From: Pseudomonadota bacterium
Lineage (GTDB): Bacteria; Pseudomonadota; Gammaproteobacteria; Steroidobacterales; Steroidobacteraceae
Reading direction: 5' to 3'
Length of the DNA: 44,695 nt
Assembly: GCA_023428645.1 (NCBI GenBank)
Contig: JAEYXD010000090.1
Coordinates: 1 to 44,695, forward strand
Below, one piece after another: positions 9,131-17,700 of the stretch. How positions within the stretch are numbered: position 1 is the stretch's first letter; every line of letters starts with the position of its first letter. Below the pieces are notes generated by a model. The model searched no databases. It was not told the DNA's origin and saw nothing but the letters and a program-made list of their open reading frames with translations. The translations under genes and the position numbers were made by a program.

Positions 9131-11313
9131 TCAGAACTGGTATTTCAGGCGCGCGCCGTACTGCCGCGGAGCGCCGAAGATGTAACCGCCCGTTGCGCTC
9201 GACGCATCCTGGAGCTGCACGGCGATGTACGTCTTGTCGAACAGGTTCGAGCAGAACGCTTCCACCGTCAGGCTCGCGTTCGGCTTGAACGTCAGCCGCG
9301 CGTCCGTCACCGTGCGCGACGGCACGCGCGTGGCCGTGTACTTGAACGGCGTCGCGTACTGCTCGTCCATGTACGAGGCTTGCAGGCGCGGTGTGAGCGA
9401 CATGTCGCCGAACAATATCGCGTATTCGACGCCCGCCGACAGCGTATAGGCAGGCGCGAACGGCATGCCCTGGCCTTTGACGATCGAGCTGTTTCTGTTC
9501 GTCACCGTGTCCGTGATCTCGCCGGCTTCGTCGAACTTCGCCTCCATGTAAGAGGCTCCGAGATTGAAGCCGAGGCCGCCGAATTGGCCGAGCAGCTCGA
9601 GTTCGGCGCCGTAGATCTTCGCCTCCGGACCGTTCAGCGTGTTCGGTACGTTCGGCTCGCCCGGCGCCGGGGCGGTCAGTGCCGACATCTGCACGCCATC
9701 GTAGATCGAGTAGTACACGTCGCCGTTGACGCGCAGGCGGCCGTCGAGCATTTCCGTCTTTGCGCCGAGTTCGAGGACGTCGTTCGTCTCGGGACCGAAG
9801 GCGCCCAACCGCCGATCGAGGTTCACGCCGCCGGCCTTGTAGCCCCGTGACACCGTCGCGTAGAGCATCGCATCGTCGCTGGCGAAGAATTTGACACCCG
9901 CGCGACCGGTGACTTCATCGGACTTCGTACTCGTCGTGCATGGGAAACACCCCGGAATGCCCGCGGGACCCGTCGGCGTCAGATTGCGCTTGTAGATCTG
10001 TTCGTCCTCGGAGTACCGCAGACCGAAGTCGAGCGCGACCGAATCGGTGACGCGCCAGTCGATCTGGCCGAACACGGAGCGCGACTCGTTGTCGGCTTCC
10101 GTGTCTACGGTCGAGTTCGACGCGACGAACGTGACCGTGTTGCGGTTGTCGCGCAACACCTGCGTCGGTGTCGTCTCGTCCAGATAGAACGCGCCGACGA
10201 CCCATTGCAGCGGGCTGTCGCCGATCGACAGCAGGTTCACTTCGGTCACGCTCGTCTGGAAGCTTTGCGAGGTGTAGCCGACGCGGCCGGGATAGATCCC
10301 CGTGTTGGTGCCGTTCGTCGGCAGCGGCAGCGGCACCGGCCGCGCGGTTGCCGTGCGATCGCCGTCCGCCTGGTCGAAGTTGTCCGCATCCAGATATGAC
10401 GTCAGCGCGCGGAACTGCACGCTCGAGCCGAGATCGATGCGGGCCTCGGCCGAGGCGCGATAGCCTTTTTGAGTGAGATACGAGATCGCGTCCTCTTCGA
10501 TCGTGAACGGGTCCTCGTGACCGTGTCGTTGCGGTTCTTGACGGCGTTGTAGTCCGACGCGAGATCGAAGTACTCGTACTTCAGATCGAACGTGATGCCA
10601 TCGCTTGGCTTGATGCGCACCGATGCGCGGGCGCCCTTGAACTCGGACGCGCCGGGCTCGCTCGGGCTCGGGCCGATGTTCTTCGTGAAGCTGTCCTTCT
10701 CGTCGTAGACCGCCGCGAGACGCACGGCGACGACGTCGCCCATCGGAATGTTCACCGCGCCAGCGGCGCGATGCCAGTCGTAGTCGGCGGCCGTCACGTC
10801 GACATAGCCGCTGACTGAGTCGAAAGAGGGCGTCGGCGTGCGCACGTACACGGCGCCGCCGGTCGAGTTCTGACCCGTGAGCGTGCCCTGCGGGCCGCGC
10901 AAGACCTCGATCGATTCGATGTCGTAGAACGAGTGCGCGACGAAGTGCTCGTGCGGGATGAAGTTGCCGTCGATGTAGAACGCGACGCCCGGATTCGATG
11001 TCGGGGCGGACTGCGCGATACCGACACCGCGGATGTTGATGAACGTGCTGCGGTTGTAGGTGTTGATCGCGACCGCGGGCGCGACTTGCTGAATCTCGAT
11101 GACGTTGTCGATGCCCTGACGCGCGAGCGCGTCGGCCGTGAGCACCGTCGCGGACGCGGGCACTTCCTGCAGGTTCAACTCACGGCGCTCGGCCGTCACG
11201 ACGATTTCTTCGAGCGCGGTTCCTTCCGTCTGCGCATGCGCGGTCGTTGCGAGCGTTGCTGCGATCGCGACGGCCCACTGAGATCTTGCTAGGAACGTGG
11301 CACTTCGGCTCAT
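9131..11313 (-). pseudogene. TonB-dependent receptor, interrupted by one frameshift
   Basis: The two halves lie in different frames. The N-terminal half starts at 11313 after a GGGGGAGA ribosome site. It has a signal peptide ending in Ala-His-Ala, a TonB box (EEIVVTAERR) and a plug domain with RGPQGTLTGQNSTGGAV. Near 10516-10520 (minus-strand context VT/EDPFTIEED) the frame must shift; one missing base explains it. From there the barrel continues cleanly to the C-terminal aromatic end (YGARLKYQF). No other damage is seen, so this is either a very recent inactivation or a sequencing/assembly error. It would be an outer-membrane importer of about 727 residues. It is divergent from the CapA-like gene, with a LacI-type operator between them. 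Confidence 0.88.
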
Positions 11314-11411
11314 TGCTGTCTCCCCCAGACACAGACTTTCGTTCGAATCGCGCTCCCCGGGGCCAAGTGGTCCCCGGATGCATCGCCGCGGACCATAACA
11401 GCAAAAACTCC

Positions 11412-11433
11412 CGGATGAAAGCGCTTGCATCCG
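11412..11433. promoter_or_regulatory. LacI-type operator between TonB receptor and capA-like gene
   Basis: A 22-bp palindrome with a single mismatched pair: core AAGCGCTT, outer arms CGGATG and CATCCG. The CG-centred core is typical of LacI-family operators. The bases GGATGAAAGCGCTT recur exactly at the second site (14632-14645 region) next to the LacI gene. On the minus strand a weak promoter for the receptor (-10 TATGGT) would have its -35 overlapped by this site, consistent with repression. Confidence 0.65.
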
Positions 11434-11477
11434 TCCCCTCGGGCGCTGCATAACGGCGCCGGTGACGCAGTGGGGGG

Positions 11478-12605
11478 ATGAGTTTGAAGCAAATCGTGCT
11501 TGCGGCAGGCGACCTCGCGCCCGACCGCCCCGATCCGGATTCGCTGTTCGACGGGGTGCGGCCGTTGCTGAATTCGGCCGCGCTCGTGTTCGGCCAGCTC
11601 GAGACCACGTTCGCGGCGACGGGCCAGCGTTTGCCGCAGGCGCGGCACGCGGTGCTGGCGATCCCCGAAGGCGCACAGGCCCTGGCGCGCGCGGGATTCG
11701 ATGTCATCTCCTGCGCGGGTAACCATTGCCTCGATTGGGGGAGCGCGGCGCTGCTCGAAAGCATCGGGCATCTGCGCGGCGCCGGGCTCGATGTCGTTGG
11801 CGCGGGCGCGAACATCGCGCAGGCGCGCGCGCCGGTGCAGCGCACCCTCGAGGACGGCACGCGCGTTGCGTTTCTTGCGTACAGCTCGATCCTGCCGATG
11901 AGCTACTGGGCCGAGGCGAACCGCGCCGGGTGCGCGCCGATGCGCGCGCATACGCTGTACGAGCAGATCGAGCACGATCAACCTGGAACGCCCGCGCGCA
12001 TTCATACGTATGCGCACGCCGAGGATCTCGCCGCGCTGCGCGCGGACATTCGCGGCGCGAAGCAGAACGCTGACGTCGTGTTCGTCTCGCTGCACTGGGG
12101 CATTCATTTCGTGCGCGCGACGATCGCCGACTATCAGCGCGAGGTCGCACGCGCCGCGATCGAAGCGGGGGCCGATGCGATCCTCGGCCATCACGCTCAC
12201 ATTCTGAAGGGCGCCGAGGTCATCGCCGGCCGGCCGGTGCTCTACAGCTTGTGCAATTTCGCGACGGATCTGCGCATGGACCCGGAGCATGCGCAGCGCA
12301 AGTCGTTCAAGGAGATCCAGAAGCTGGCCCCGGATTGGGTGCCGGATTTCGACAGCCTGTACAACTTTCCGCCCGATTCGCGCATGTCCGCGCTCGCGCG
12401 CTTCGAGGTCGCGCGCGGGCGCATCGTCGAAGCGAGCTTGATCCCGTTATGGATCGATCGCGATGCGCTGCCGCGGCCGCTGACGCCGGCGGACGAGCGC
12501 TTCGGGAAGGTCGTCGCCTACCTGCGGGAGGTGACGCGGGAGGCGGAGCTGAACGCAACCTTCGAGGTCGCGGACGATCGCGTCGTTCTGGGAGCCGCAC
12601 GATGA
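11478..12605 (+). CDS. CapA-like metallophosphatase-fold protein
   Basis: 375 residues. Motifs of the CapA/PgsA family are present: Gly11-Asp12, Glu42 in GQLETTF, Gly81-Asn-His83, His206-Trp-Gly208 and GHHAH at 237-241. The fold is a calcineurin-like metal-dependent phosphatase. Family members are linked to poly-gamma-glutamate capsules, but most homologues outside capsule operons are uncharacterised, and no pgs/cap ligase genes are near. There is no signal peptide, so it is probably cytoplasmic. The ATG directly abuts a GGGGGG run; the TTG at 11484 would have better spacing (6 bases) and remains an alternative start. The stop overlaps the next gene (ATGA), so the two are probably co-translated. 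Confidence 0.82.
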   Translation: MSLKQIVLAAGDLAPDRPDPDSLFDGVRPLLNSAALVFGQLETTFAATGQRLPQARHAVLAIPEGAQALARAGFDVISCAGNHCLDWGSAALLESIGHLRGAGLDVVGAGANIAQARAPVQRTLEDGTRVAFLAYSSILPMSYWAEANRAGCAPMRAHTLYEQIEHDQPGTPARIHTYAHAEDLAALRADIRGAKQNADVVFVSLHWGIHFVRATIADYQREVARAAIEAGADAILGHHAHILKGAEVIAGRPVLYSLCNFATDLRMDPEHAQRKSFKEIQKLAPDWVPDFDSLYNFPPDSRMSALARFEVARGRIVEASLIPLWIDRDALPRPLTPADERFGKVVAYLREVTREAELNATFEVADDRVVLGAAR

Positions 12606-13639
12606 GCGACAGCCGCGGCATGCGCCTGGAAACGATCGTCCTGTTCTATTTCCTGAGCTACGTGCCGAACATTCTGCTCACGAAATATGCGACGAGCTTC
12701 GTGCATCCCGTGCTCGGGCGCCCGCTGACCGGGCTCGAAACCTTGCCGTCCACGCTGATCATGAATCTCGTGCTCACGTACGCGTTCATCTGGATCTCCG
12801 GCTGGCATAGGTACTCGAACCACGCGAACATCGGCCGCTGGCGCATCCCCGTGCCGACGCGCTACACGTTCATCTCGGGCATCGGCACGGCGTGCGTGCT
12901 GTTCACGGTGCCGCTGTCGTACACGTTCACGAACGTCAGCATTCCGTTCATTCAGCTGCTGATGCGCGGCGACATCCTGATCATCGCGCCGCTCGTCGAT
13001 TTCATGTACGGCCGGCGCGTGCGCTGGTGGAGCTGGATGGCGCTGGTGCTCGTCCTGATCTCGTTGGTGCTCGTGATCCGGCAGCGCGGCGGCCTCGATC
13101 TGCCGCCGCTCGCGATTGCCGCCGTCGTGCTCTACACGGTCGGCTATTTCACGCGGCTGTGGGTCATGACGCGCGTGTCCAAGGACGGCAATCCCGATAC
13201 CGTGAAGCGCTATTTCGTGGAAGAAAAAGTGATCGCGCTGCCGATGTCGATCGCGATTCTCGCGCTGGTGTCGGCGTCGGGACTCGGCAGTCAGGCGGGC
13301 GAGCTGGAATTCGGCTTTCTGCGCGTCTGGACGGACCCGGTGATGTGGCCGCTGATCGGTATCGCCGTGACGCTGACGATCGTGTCCGTGTTCGCGGCGA
13401 TGATCCTGCTCGATGCCCGCGAGAACACGTACTGCGTGCCGCTCGAACGCTCTTCGAGCCTGCTCGCGGGGCTGCTCGCGGCGTATCTGCTGCACTGGAT
13501 GTGGGGACTGCCGGCGCCGACCGGCACCGAAGTGATCGGCGCGGTCATCCTCATCGCATCGATCGCGCTGCTGTGGTTCGGACCGCGCTGGGAGCTCACG
13601 CGCTCTCGCGCGCAATCACTCGAAACCCAACGTCAATGA
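12602..13639 (+). CDS. DMT/EamA-like multispanning membrane protein
   Basis: 345 residues with about ten hydrophobic segments spread along the whole length and short charged loops, in the style of drug/metabolite transporters. The N-terminus MSDSRGMRLETIVLFYFLSY lacks a cleavable signal. The start overlaps the CapA-like stop codon, so the two products probably work together. No specific family signature is recognised, and the substrate is unknown. The last 44 bases overlap the 3' end of the convergent LacI gene. Confidence 0.75.
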   Translation: MSDSRGMRLETIVLFYFLSYVPNILLTKYATSFVHPVLGRPLTGLETLPSTLIMNLVLTYAFIWISGWHRYSNHANIGRWRIPVPTRYTFISGIGTACVLFTVPLSYTFTNVSIPFIQLLMRGDILIIAPLVDFMYGRRVRWWSWMALVLVLISLVLVIRQRGGLDLPPLAIAAVVLYTVGYFTRLWVMTRVSKDGNPDTVKRYFVEEKVIALPMSIAILALVSASGLGSQAGELEFGFLRVWTDPVMWPLIGIAVTLTIVSVFAAMILLDARENTYCVPLERSSSLLAGLLAAYLLHWMWGLPAPTGTEVIGAVILIASIALLWFGPRWELTRSRAQSLETQRQ

Positions 13640-14594
13640 CGCGGTTCGTGATCTTCTCGCCCGCGGCGCGCCGCCGCAGCACGCCGACGGCCTCGCGGCC
13701 GATGCGCGCGCCGTCGAGGTCCACCGAGGTGATCGTCGGCCGCATTTCGCCGGCGATCGACAGATTGCCGAAGCCGATGATCGCGACGTCCTGCGGCACC
13801 CGCTTGCCGGCGGCGTATGCCTCCACGATCAGCCCTTGGGCGAGCAGGTCGGAGCCGCACACGATCACGTCCGGTTTCGGATTCATGTCCATCGCATGAC
13901 GCCACACCATGCGCGCGTGGCCGAAATGAGTGGGAATCGGCACCTGGCTCTCGGTCGGGGCGTCGCGCCCGGTCTGGGTCCATTCGCGCACGAACGCGTC
14001 GCGGCGCAAGCGGGCGCGCGCGCCATTGCCGACGACGAGATGCGGGCGGCTGTAGCCGCGGCCGGCGAGAAAGCGCGCCACGTCCGTACCGACGGCGGAA
14101 TGCGAAAAGCCGACCGCGACGTCGATCGGCTTGTCCGGCAGGCCCCAAGTCTCGATGACCGTCGCGCTGCGCGTGCGCAATTGCTCCCGCAGGGCATCGG
14201 TCGCGACGATGCCGCTCAGGATCACGCCTTCCGCGCGGCGCGCTAGCGCCGCATCGATGAGCGCGGGCATGCCGCTGTCGTTCGCGCCCGTCAGTCCGAG
14301 CATGACGATCAAGCCATCGCGCGACAGCTCGTTCACCATTTCCTCGATCGTGTCGTTGAAGATCGAATGCGCGATCTCGGGCACGAGCACGGCGACGAGG
14401 CGGCTGCGTCGCGAGGCGAGCCCGCCAGCGATCAGATCCGGCACGTAGCCCGTTTCCGCGACGGCATTCCGAATGCGCTCGGCCGTGGCCGGGGCGACGA
14501 CGGCCGGATTGTTGTAGAAGCGCGAGACGGTCGCGGGGGACACGCCCGCGCGTGCCGCGACATCCTCGAGCTTGGGTACCTTGTGCTTGGTCAT
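13596..14594 (-). CDS. LacI-family transcriptional regulator
   Basis: About 332 residues from the ATG at 14594; a TTG at 14603 in the same frame is an alternative start, and neither has a strong ribosome site. The N-terminal helix-turn-helix is classical (KLEDVAARAGVSPATVSRFY), followed by the hinge-helix region and a periplasmic-binding-protein-like effector domain. It would repress in the absence of a sugar-like or other small ligand. It is divergent from the P450 gene, and a perfect 14-bp palindrome lies between them; the same core occurs before the TonB receptor and capA-like genes. This suggests autoregulation and control of both flanking units. Confidence 0.93.
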   Translation of the reverse strand: MTKHKVPKLEDVAARAGVSPATVSRFYNNPAVVAPATAERIRNAVAETGYVPDLIAGGLASRRSRLVAVLVPEIAHSIFNDTIEEMVNELSRDGLIVMLGLTGANDSGMPALIDAALARRAEGVILSGIVATDALREQLRTRSATVIETWGLPDKPIDVAVGFSHSAVGTDVARFLAGRGYSRPHLVVGNGARARLRRDAFVREWTQTGRDAPTESQVPIPTHFGHARMVWRHAMDMNPKPDVIVCGSDLLAQGLIVEAYAAGKRVPQDVAIIGFGNLSIAGEMRPTITSVDLDGARIGREAVGVLRRRAAGEKITNRVIDVGFRVIARESA

Positions 14595-14633
14595 TGCGCG
14601 CAAGGTATGCGCTCAAAGCCTACAAAGGAAGGG

Positions 14634-14662
14634 ATGAAAGCGCTTTCAGTATCGACTATGCT
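14634..14662 (+). promoter_or_regulatory. Candidate P450 promoter overlapping the operator
   Basis: ATGAAA (14634-14639, 4 of 6 match to the -35 consensus) and TATGCT (14657-14662) are 17 bases apart. Transcription would start about seven bases later, almost on the P450 ATG at 14669, implying a leaderless or nearly leaderless mRNA. This is inferred from spacing only. Confidence 0.35.
14635..14648. promoter_or_regulatory. LacI-type operator between lacI-like gene and P450 gene
   Basis: TGAAAGCGCTTTCA is a perfect palindrome 41 bases upstream of the regulator start. It overlaps the proposed -35 of the P450 promoter. The preceding bases GGA are shared with the site at 11412-11433, making 14 identical bases in a row. 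Confidence 0.72.
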
Positions 14663-14668
14663 GACGGC

Positions 14669-15838
14669 ATGAAAGCCGACTTCGATCCGCTCCTGCCGGA
14701 AACCTTCGATAGCCCGCACGACGACTATCGGCGCTTGCGCAAGGAATGCCCTGTCGCTCATAGCGACGCCTGGGACGGGTTCTGGGCGTTGATGAAGCAT
14801 GCGGACGTCGTGGCCGCCGCGACCGACAGCGAAACGTTCATTACTTCGAAACAGAATGTCGTGCCGAAAGTGGCCTTCACCGGCCGCCGTCCGCCGCTGC
14901 ATCTCGATCCGCCCGAGCACACGCCGTATCGCAAGGCGCTCAATCCGTTGCTGACCGAGCGCCGCATCCGTCAGTACGAGCCGCGCATTCGCGAGATCTG
15001 CGCGCGCTTGCTCGATGCGATGGTCGCGAAGGGCGGCGGCGACATCTGCGCGGAGTTCTCCGCGCGTATGCCGATCGAAGTGTTCGCGATGTGGATGAAT
15101 CTGCCGGCCGACCAGGCGGATGCGCTCGCGGAAGTCGGGCGTCGCTACAACATCGCCGTGCAATCGAACGACATCGAAGCCACGCGCGAATCGAGCCTGC
15201 AGCTCTATGACATGGCGCGGGCGTTGGTCGCCGAACGCAAGCGGGCGCCGATGAGCCCGACCGAGGATGCCGTCAGCGCGCTGCTCGCCGCGCGCGTCGA
15301 CGGCGAGTCCCTGCCCGACGAGATGATCGTCGGCACGATTCGCCAGGTGCTCGTCGTCGGCATCATCGCGCCGACCGTCGTCATCGGCTCGATCGCCGTG
15401 CATCTGTCGCGCGATCGCGTGTTGCAGGAGCGCCTGCGCCGGGAACCGCGGCTCATTCCGGCCGCGATCGAGGAATTCCTGCGCCTGTACACGCCCTATC
15501 GCGGCTTCGCGCGGACCGCGACGAAGGACGTGTGTATTCGCGGCCGCGACATTCCGGCCGGCGAGCCGATCGCGCTCGTATACGCCTCCGCGAATCGCGA
15601 CGAAGAGGTGTTTCCACACGCGGAGGAATTCCAGCTCGACCGCCCGAACATGAAAGAGTCCGTCGCGTTCGGGCGCGGGCCGCACATGTGCCTCGGCGCG
15701 GCGCTCGCGCGGTTGGAGCTCAGCGTCGCGCTGGAGGAGATCCTCGCGCGCACGCGCGGCTTCCATGTGAGCGGCGAGATCGTCCCGACGCGCTTTCCGG
15801 AGATCGGCGCATTGCGAGTGCCGCTGACGTTCGAGTGA
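14669..15838 (+). CDS. Cytochrome P450
   Basis: 389 residues, a soluble bacterial class I size. The haem-binding loop FGRGPHMC places the proximal cysteine at Cys341, and the K-helix ExxR is seen in EEFLRLYTPYR. The I-helix is atypical: where most P450s have an acid-alcohol pair (Asp/Glu-Thr), this one reads GIIAPTV with Ala234-Pro235-Thr236. It would need ferredoxin and ferredoxin reductase partners, none of which is in the window. It is seven bases upstream of the MmgE/PrpD gene, so the two form an operon next to a LacI regulator. The start codon is not preceded by a Shine-Dalgarno; a 12-codon open frame at 14634-14672 overlaps it by ATGA. Confidence 0.92.
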   Translation: MKADFDPLLPETFDSPHDDYRRLRKECPVAHSDAWDGFWALMKHADVVAAATDSETFITSKQNVVPKVAFTGRRPPLHLDPPEHTPYRKALNPLLTERRIRQYEPRIREICARLLDAMVAKGGGDICAEFSARMPIEVFAMWMNLPADQADALAEVGRRYNIAVQSNDIEATRESSLQLYDMARALVAERKRAPMSPTEDAVSALLAARVDGESLPDEMIVGTIRQVLVVGIIAPTVVIGSIAVHLSRDRVLQERLRREPRLIPAAIEEFLRLYTPYRGFARTATKDVCIRGRDIPAGEPIALVYASANRDEEVFPHAEEFQLDRPNMKESVAFGRGPHMCLGAALARLELSVALEEILARTRGFHVSGEIVPTRFPEIGALRVPLTFE

Positions 15839-15845
15839 GCGCTCG

Positions 15846-17258
15846 ATGAGCGAGCGCGCGGCTGCCGGGATTTCCGCGACGCTGGCGCGTCACGTGGCGA
15901 CGGCGAACTACGACGATCTTCCGCCAGCCACGATCACGGCCACGCAGCGCGCGCTGCTCGATGGTGTCGGCGTCATGCTCGCCGCGAGCGGCCTGAGCGA
16001 AGACGTGCGGCCCTTCGTGTCGCTCGCGCGCACGATGGCGGGTCCGGCGGAAGCGAGCATTCTCGGCAGCTGGGAGCGCGTGTCGCCCGCCGCGGCGGCC
16101 TTCGCGAACGGTGCGATGGCGCATGCGCTCGATTACGAAGATGCCTTCGATGCGGCACCGACGCATCCGAACGCCTCGCTGATTCCCGCGGCGTTGGCGA
16201 CCGCGCAATCCGTGCGCGCGGACGGCAAGACGCTGCTCACGGCGATCGCCGTCGGTTGCGATCTCGTATGCCGATTGGCGCTGAGCGTCGGCGATGCGCT
16301 CGAGCACGCCTGGTATCCGCCGCCGATTCTCGGGGCCTTCGGTGCCGTCGCTGCCGCCGCGCGCCTGCGCGGCTTGACCCCGGCGCAGACGCTCGATGCG
16401 TTCTCGCTGATGCTGTGTCAGACGGTGGCGCCGAAAGAGATCAAACACAGCGAGCGCACGATCATTCGCGCGGTGCGTGAGGCGTTCCCGGCGCAAGCGG
16501 CCGTCGTGTCCGCGGCGTTGGCGCGCGAGGGTGTGCGCGGATTCGAGCAGCCATTCGAAGGACGCGGCGGCTTTTTCCATGCGTTCGCGGATGGGCGCTG
16601 GAGCGAGGAAATGCTGCTCGCCGATCTCGGTCAGCGCTTCTACATCGAGGAGCTGAGCTTCAAGCCCTGGCCGTGCTGCCGCGGTACACACCCCTACATC
16701 GAAGCGGCGCAGCGCTTGCGCGCGGAAGCCGGCGTACGTGCGCAGGACATTCGCTCCATTCGCGCGTCGATCGGCGACGTGCAGCGGATGCTGTGCGAAC
16801 CGTTGCCGCGCAAGCGCGCCCCGGCGACGAGCATCGACGCGAAGTTCAGCATTCCGTTCACGGTCGCGGCCGCGTTCGTGCATCCGGAAGTGACCTTGGA
16901 CACCTTCACGACCGTGCAACTCGGCAACGCCGATGTGCTCGGGCTGGCGGGGCGCGTCGAGCCCATCGCGTGCGGCACGTCGCCGACGAGCGGTGCTCTG
17001 GAGGTCGAGCTGCATGATGGTCGGCGCTACACGTGCGAGATCGAGCAGGCGCTCGGGCATCCCACGCGCCCGCTGAGCGATGAGCGCTTGCGCGCGAAGT
17101 TCATCAGTTGCGCGACGCGCGCGGCGGTGAACATGAGCGCGGAGCAGGCGGAAGCGTTCTGCGCGCGGCTTGCAGAAGTGAGGCGCGCAGAGAATACGAA
17201 TGAGGTGCTGGGGGAATGGCTGCAATTCGTGCCGCCAAGGGCTGAGACTCGCACATAG
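15846..17258 (+). CDS. MmgE/PrpD family protein
   Basis: 470 residues, matching the family length. Characteristic features are the early DGVGVMLAASG segment, the region GAMAHALDYEDAFDAAPTHPNAS, KPWPCCRGTHPYIEA near residue 280, and the C-terminal ALGHPTRPLSDERL motif. Known members include 2-methylcitrate dehydratase, itaconate-forming cis-aconitate decarboxylase and iminodisuccinate epimerase, so the likely role is lyase, decarboxylase or isomerase chemistry on a polycarboxylate. No methylcitrate-cycle genes are nearby, so PrpD itself is unlikely. It is co-transcribed with the P450. A degraded second copy of its C-terminal motif lies downstream at 17486-17549. Confidence 0.9.
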   Translation: MSERAAAGISATLARHVATANYDDLPPATITATQRALLDGVGVMLAASGLSEDVRPFVSLARTMAGPAEASILGSWERVSPAAAAFANGAMAHALDYEDAFDAAPTHPNASLIPAALATAQSVRADGKTLLTAIAVGCDLVCRLALSVGDALEHAWYPPPILGAFGAVAAAARLRGLTPAQTLDAFSLMLCQTVAPKEIKHSERTIIRAVREAFPAQAAVVSAALAREGVRGFEQPFEGRGGFFHAFADGRWSEEMLLADLGQRFYIEELSFKPWPCCRGTHPYIEAAQRLRAEAGVRAQDIRSIRASIGDVQRMLCEPLPRKRAPATSIDAKFSIPFTVAAAFVHPEVTLDTFTTVQLGNADVLGLAGRVEPIACGTSPTSGALEVELHDGRRYTCEIEQALGHPTRPLSDERLRAKFISCATRAAVNMSAEQAEAFCARLAEVRRAENTNEVLGEWLQFVPPRAETRT

Positions 17259-17351
17259 ATCGGTCAATACATTTGCGGCCGTGCTACGAATCTCCCCTCG
17301 CGTCCGCCGAGGCGTTCTCGCCACTGATCTCATCCGGCCGAAGTTCTTGCC

Positions 17352-17444
17352 ATGCGTGTGCTGATCATCGGCGGTACAGGTTTCAACGGTCGGCATTTCG
17401 TCAGCGCGTTACAGCAGAGAGACCACGCGGTTACGCTCTTCGGT
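17352..17444 (+). pseudogene. Remnant of an NAD-dependent epimerase N-terminus
   Basis: The first 30 codons read as the start of a nucleotide-sugar epimerase/SDR protein with the dinucleotide-binding motif GGTGFNGRHF. After about codon 30 the similarity ends and the frame runs into unrelated sequence. Only the Rossmann start is left, so it cannot be functional. It is part of a 442-base stretch without an intact gene. Confidence 0.6.
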
Positions 17445-17485
17445 CTCGCGGCATCGCAGCCCTCCGCAGACACAACCTCGTGGAA

Positions 17486-17549
17486 GATCGAACGGTCGCT
17501 CGGGCATCCCACGCGTCCATTGAGCGATGCGCGCTTGCGCGAAGTTCAT
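17486..17549 (+). pseudogene. Remnant of a second MmgE/PrpD C-terminus
   Basis: This stretch repeats 17039-17104 of the intact MmgE/PrpD gene, including 19 identical bases (17497-17515 versus 17050-17068). It encodes the same GHPTRPLSD motif. A two-base deletion (GCGCGCGAAG versus GCGCGAAG) shifts the frame and a stop follows. It points to a lost paralogue or a local duplication later eroded. The remainder, up to the MFS start at 17701, holds nothing recognisable. Confidence 0.65.
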
Positions 17550-17700
17550 TCGAGCAGCGTGATCGTCCCGCGACGGCTCGTCCGAGGCAGCCGATCGTCG
17601 CTGTATGCAACGAGTCCGCGATGAAGTTGCGGCGGCCGCGCTCATTTTGCGCGATCCTTATCCGCAATCGAGTCGACGGCATCTCGAGCGAAAGGCTGCC

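Noticed and set aside
9131..11676. Two separate minus-strand receptor-like genes
   Set aside because: The first has only the N-terminal and the second only the C-terminal half of one TonB receptor, and they join exactly with one base restored.
11478..12605. Calling the CapA-like gene a capsule synthesis gene
   Set aside because: There are no poly-gamma-glutamate ligase genes and no export signal; only the fold-level assignment is supported.
15846..17258. Calling the MmgE/PrpD gene prpD (methylcitrate dehydratase)
   Set aside because: No prpB, prpC or other propionate genes are nearby, and the family covers several different reactions.
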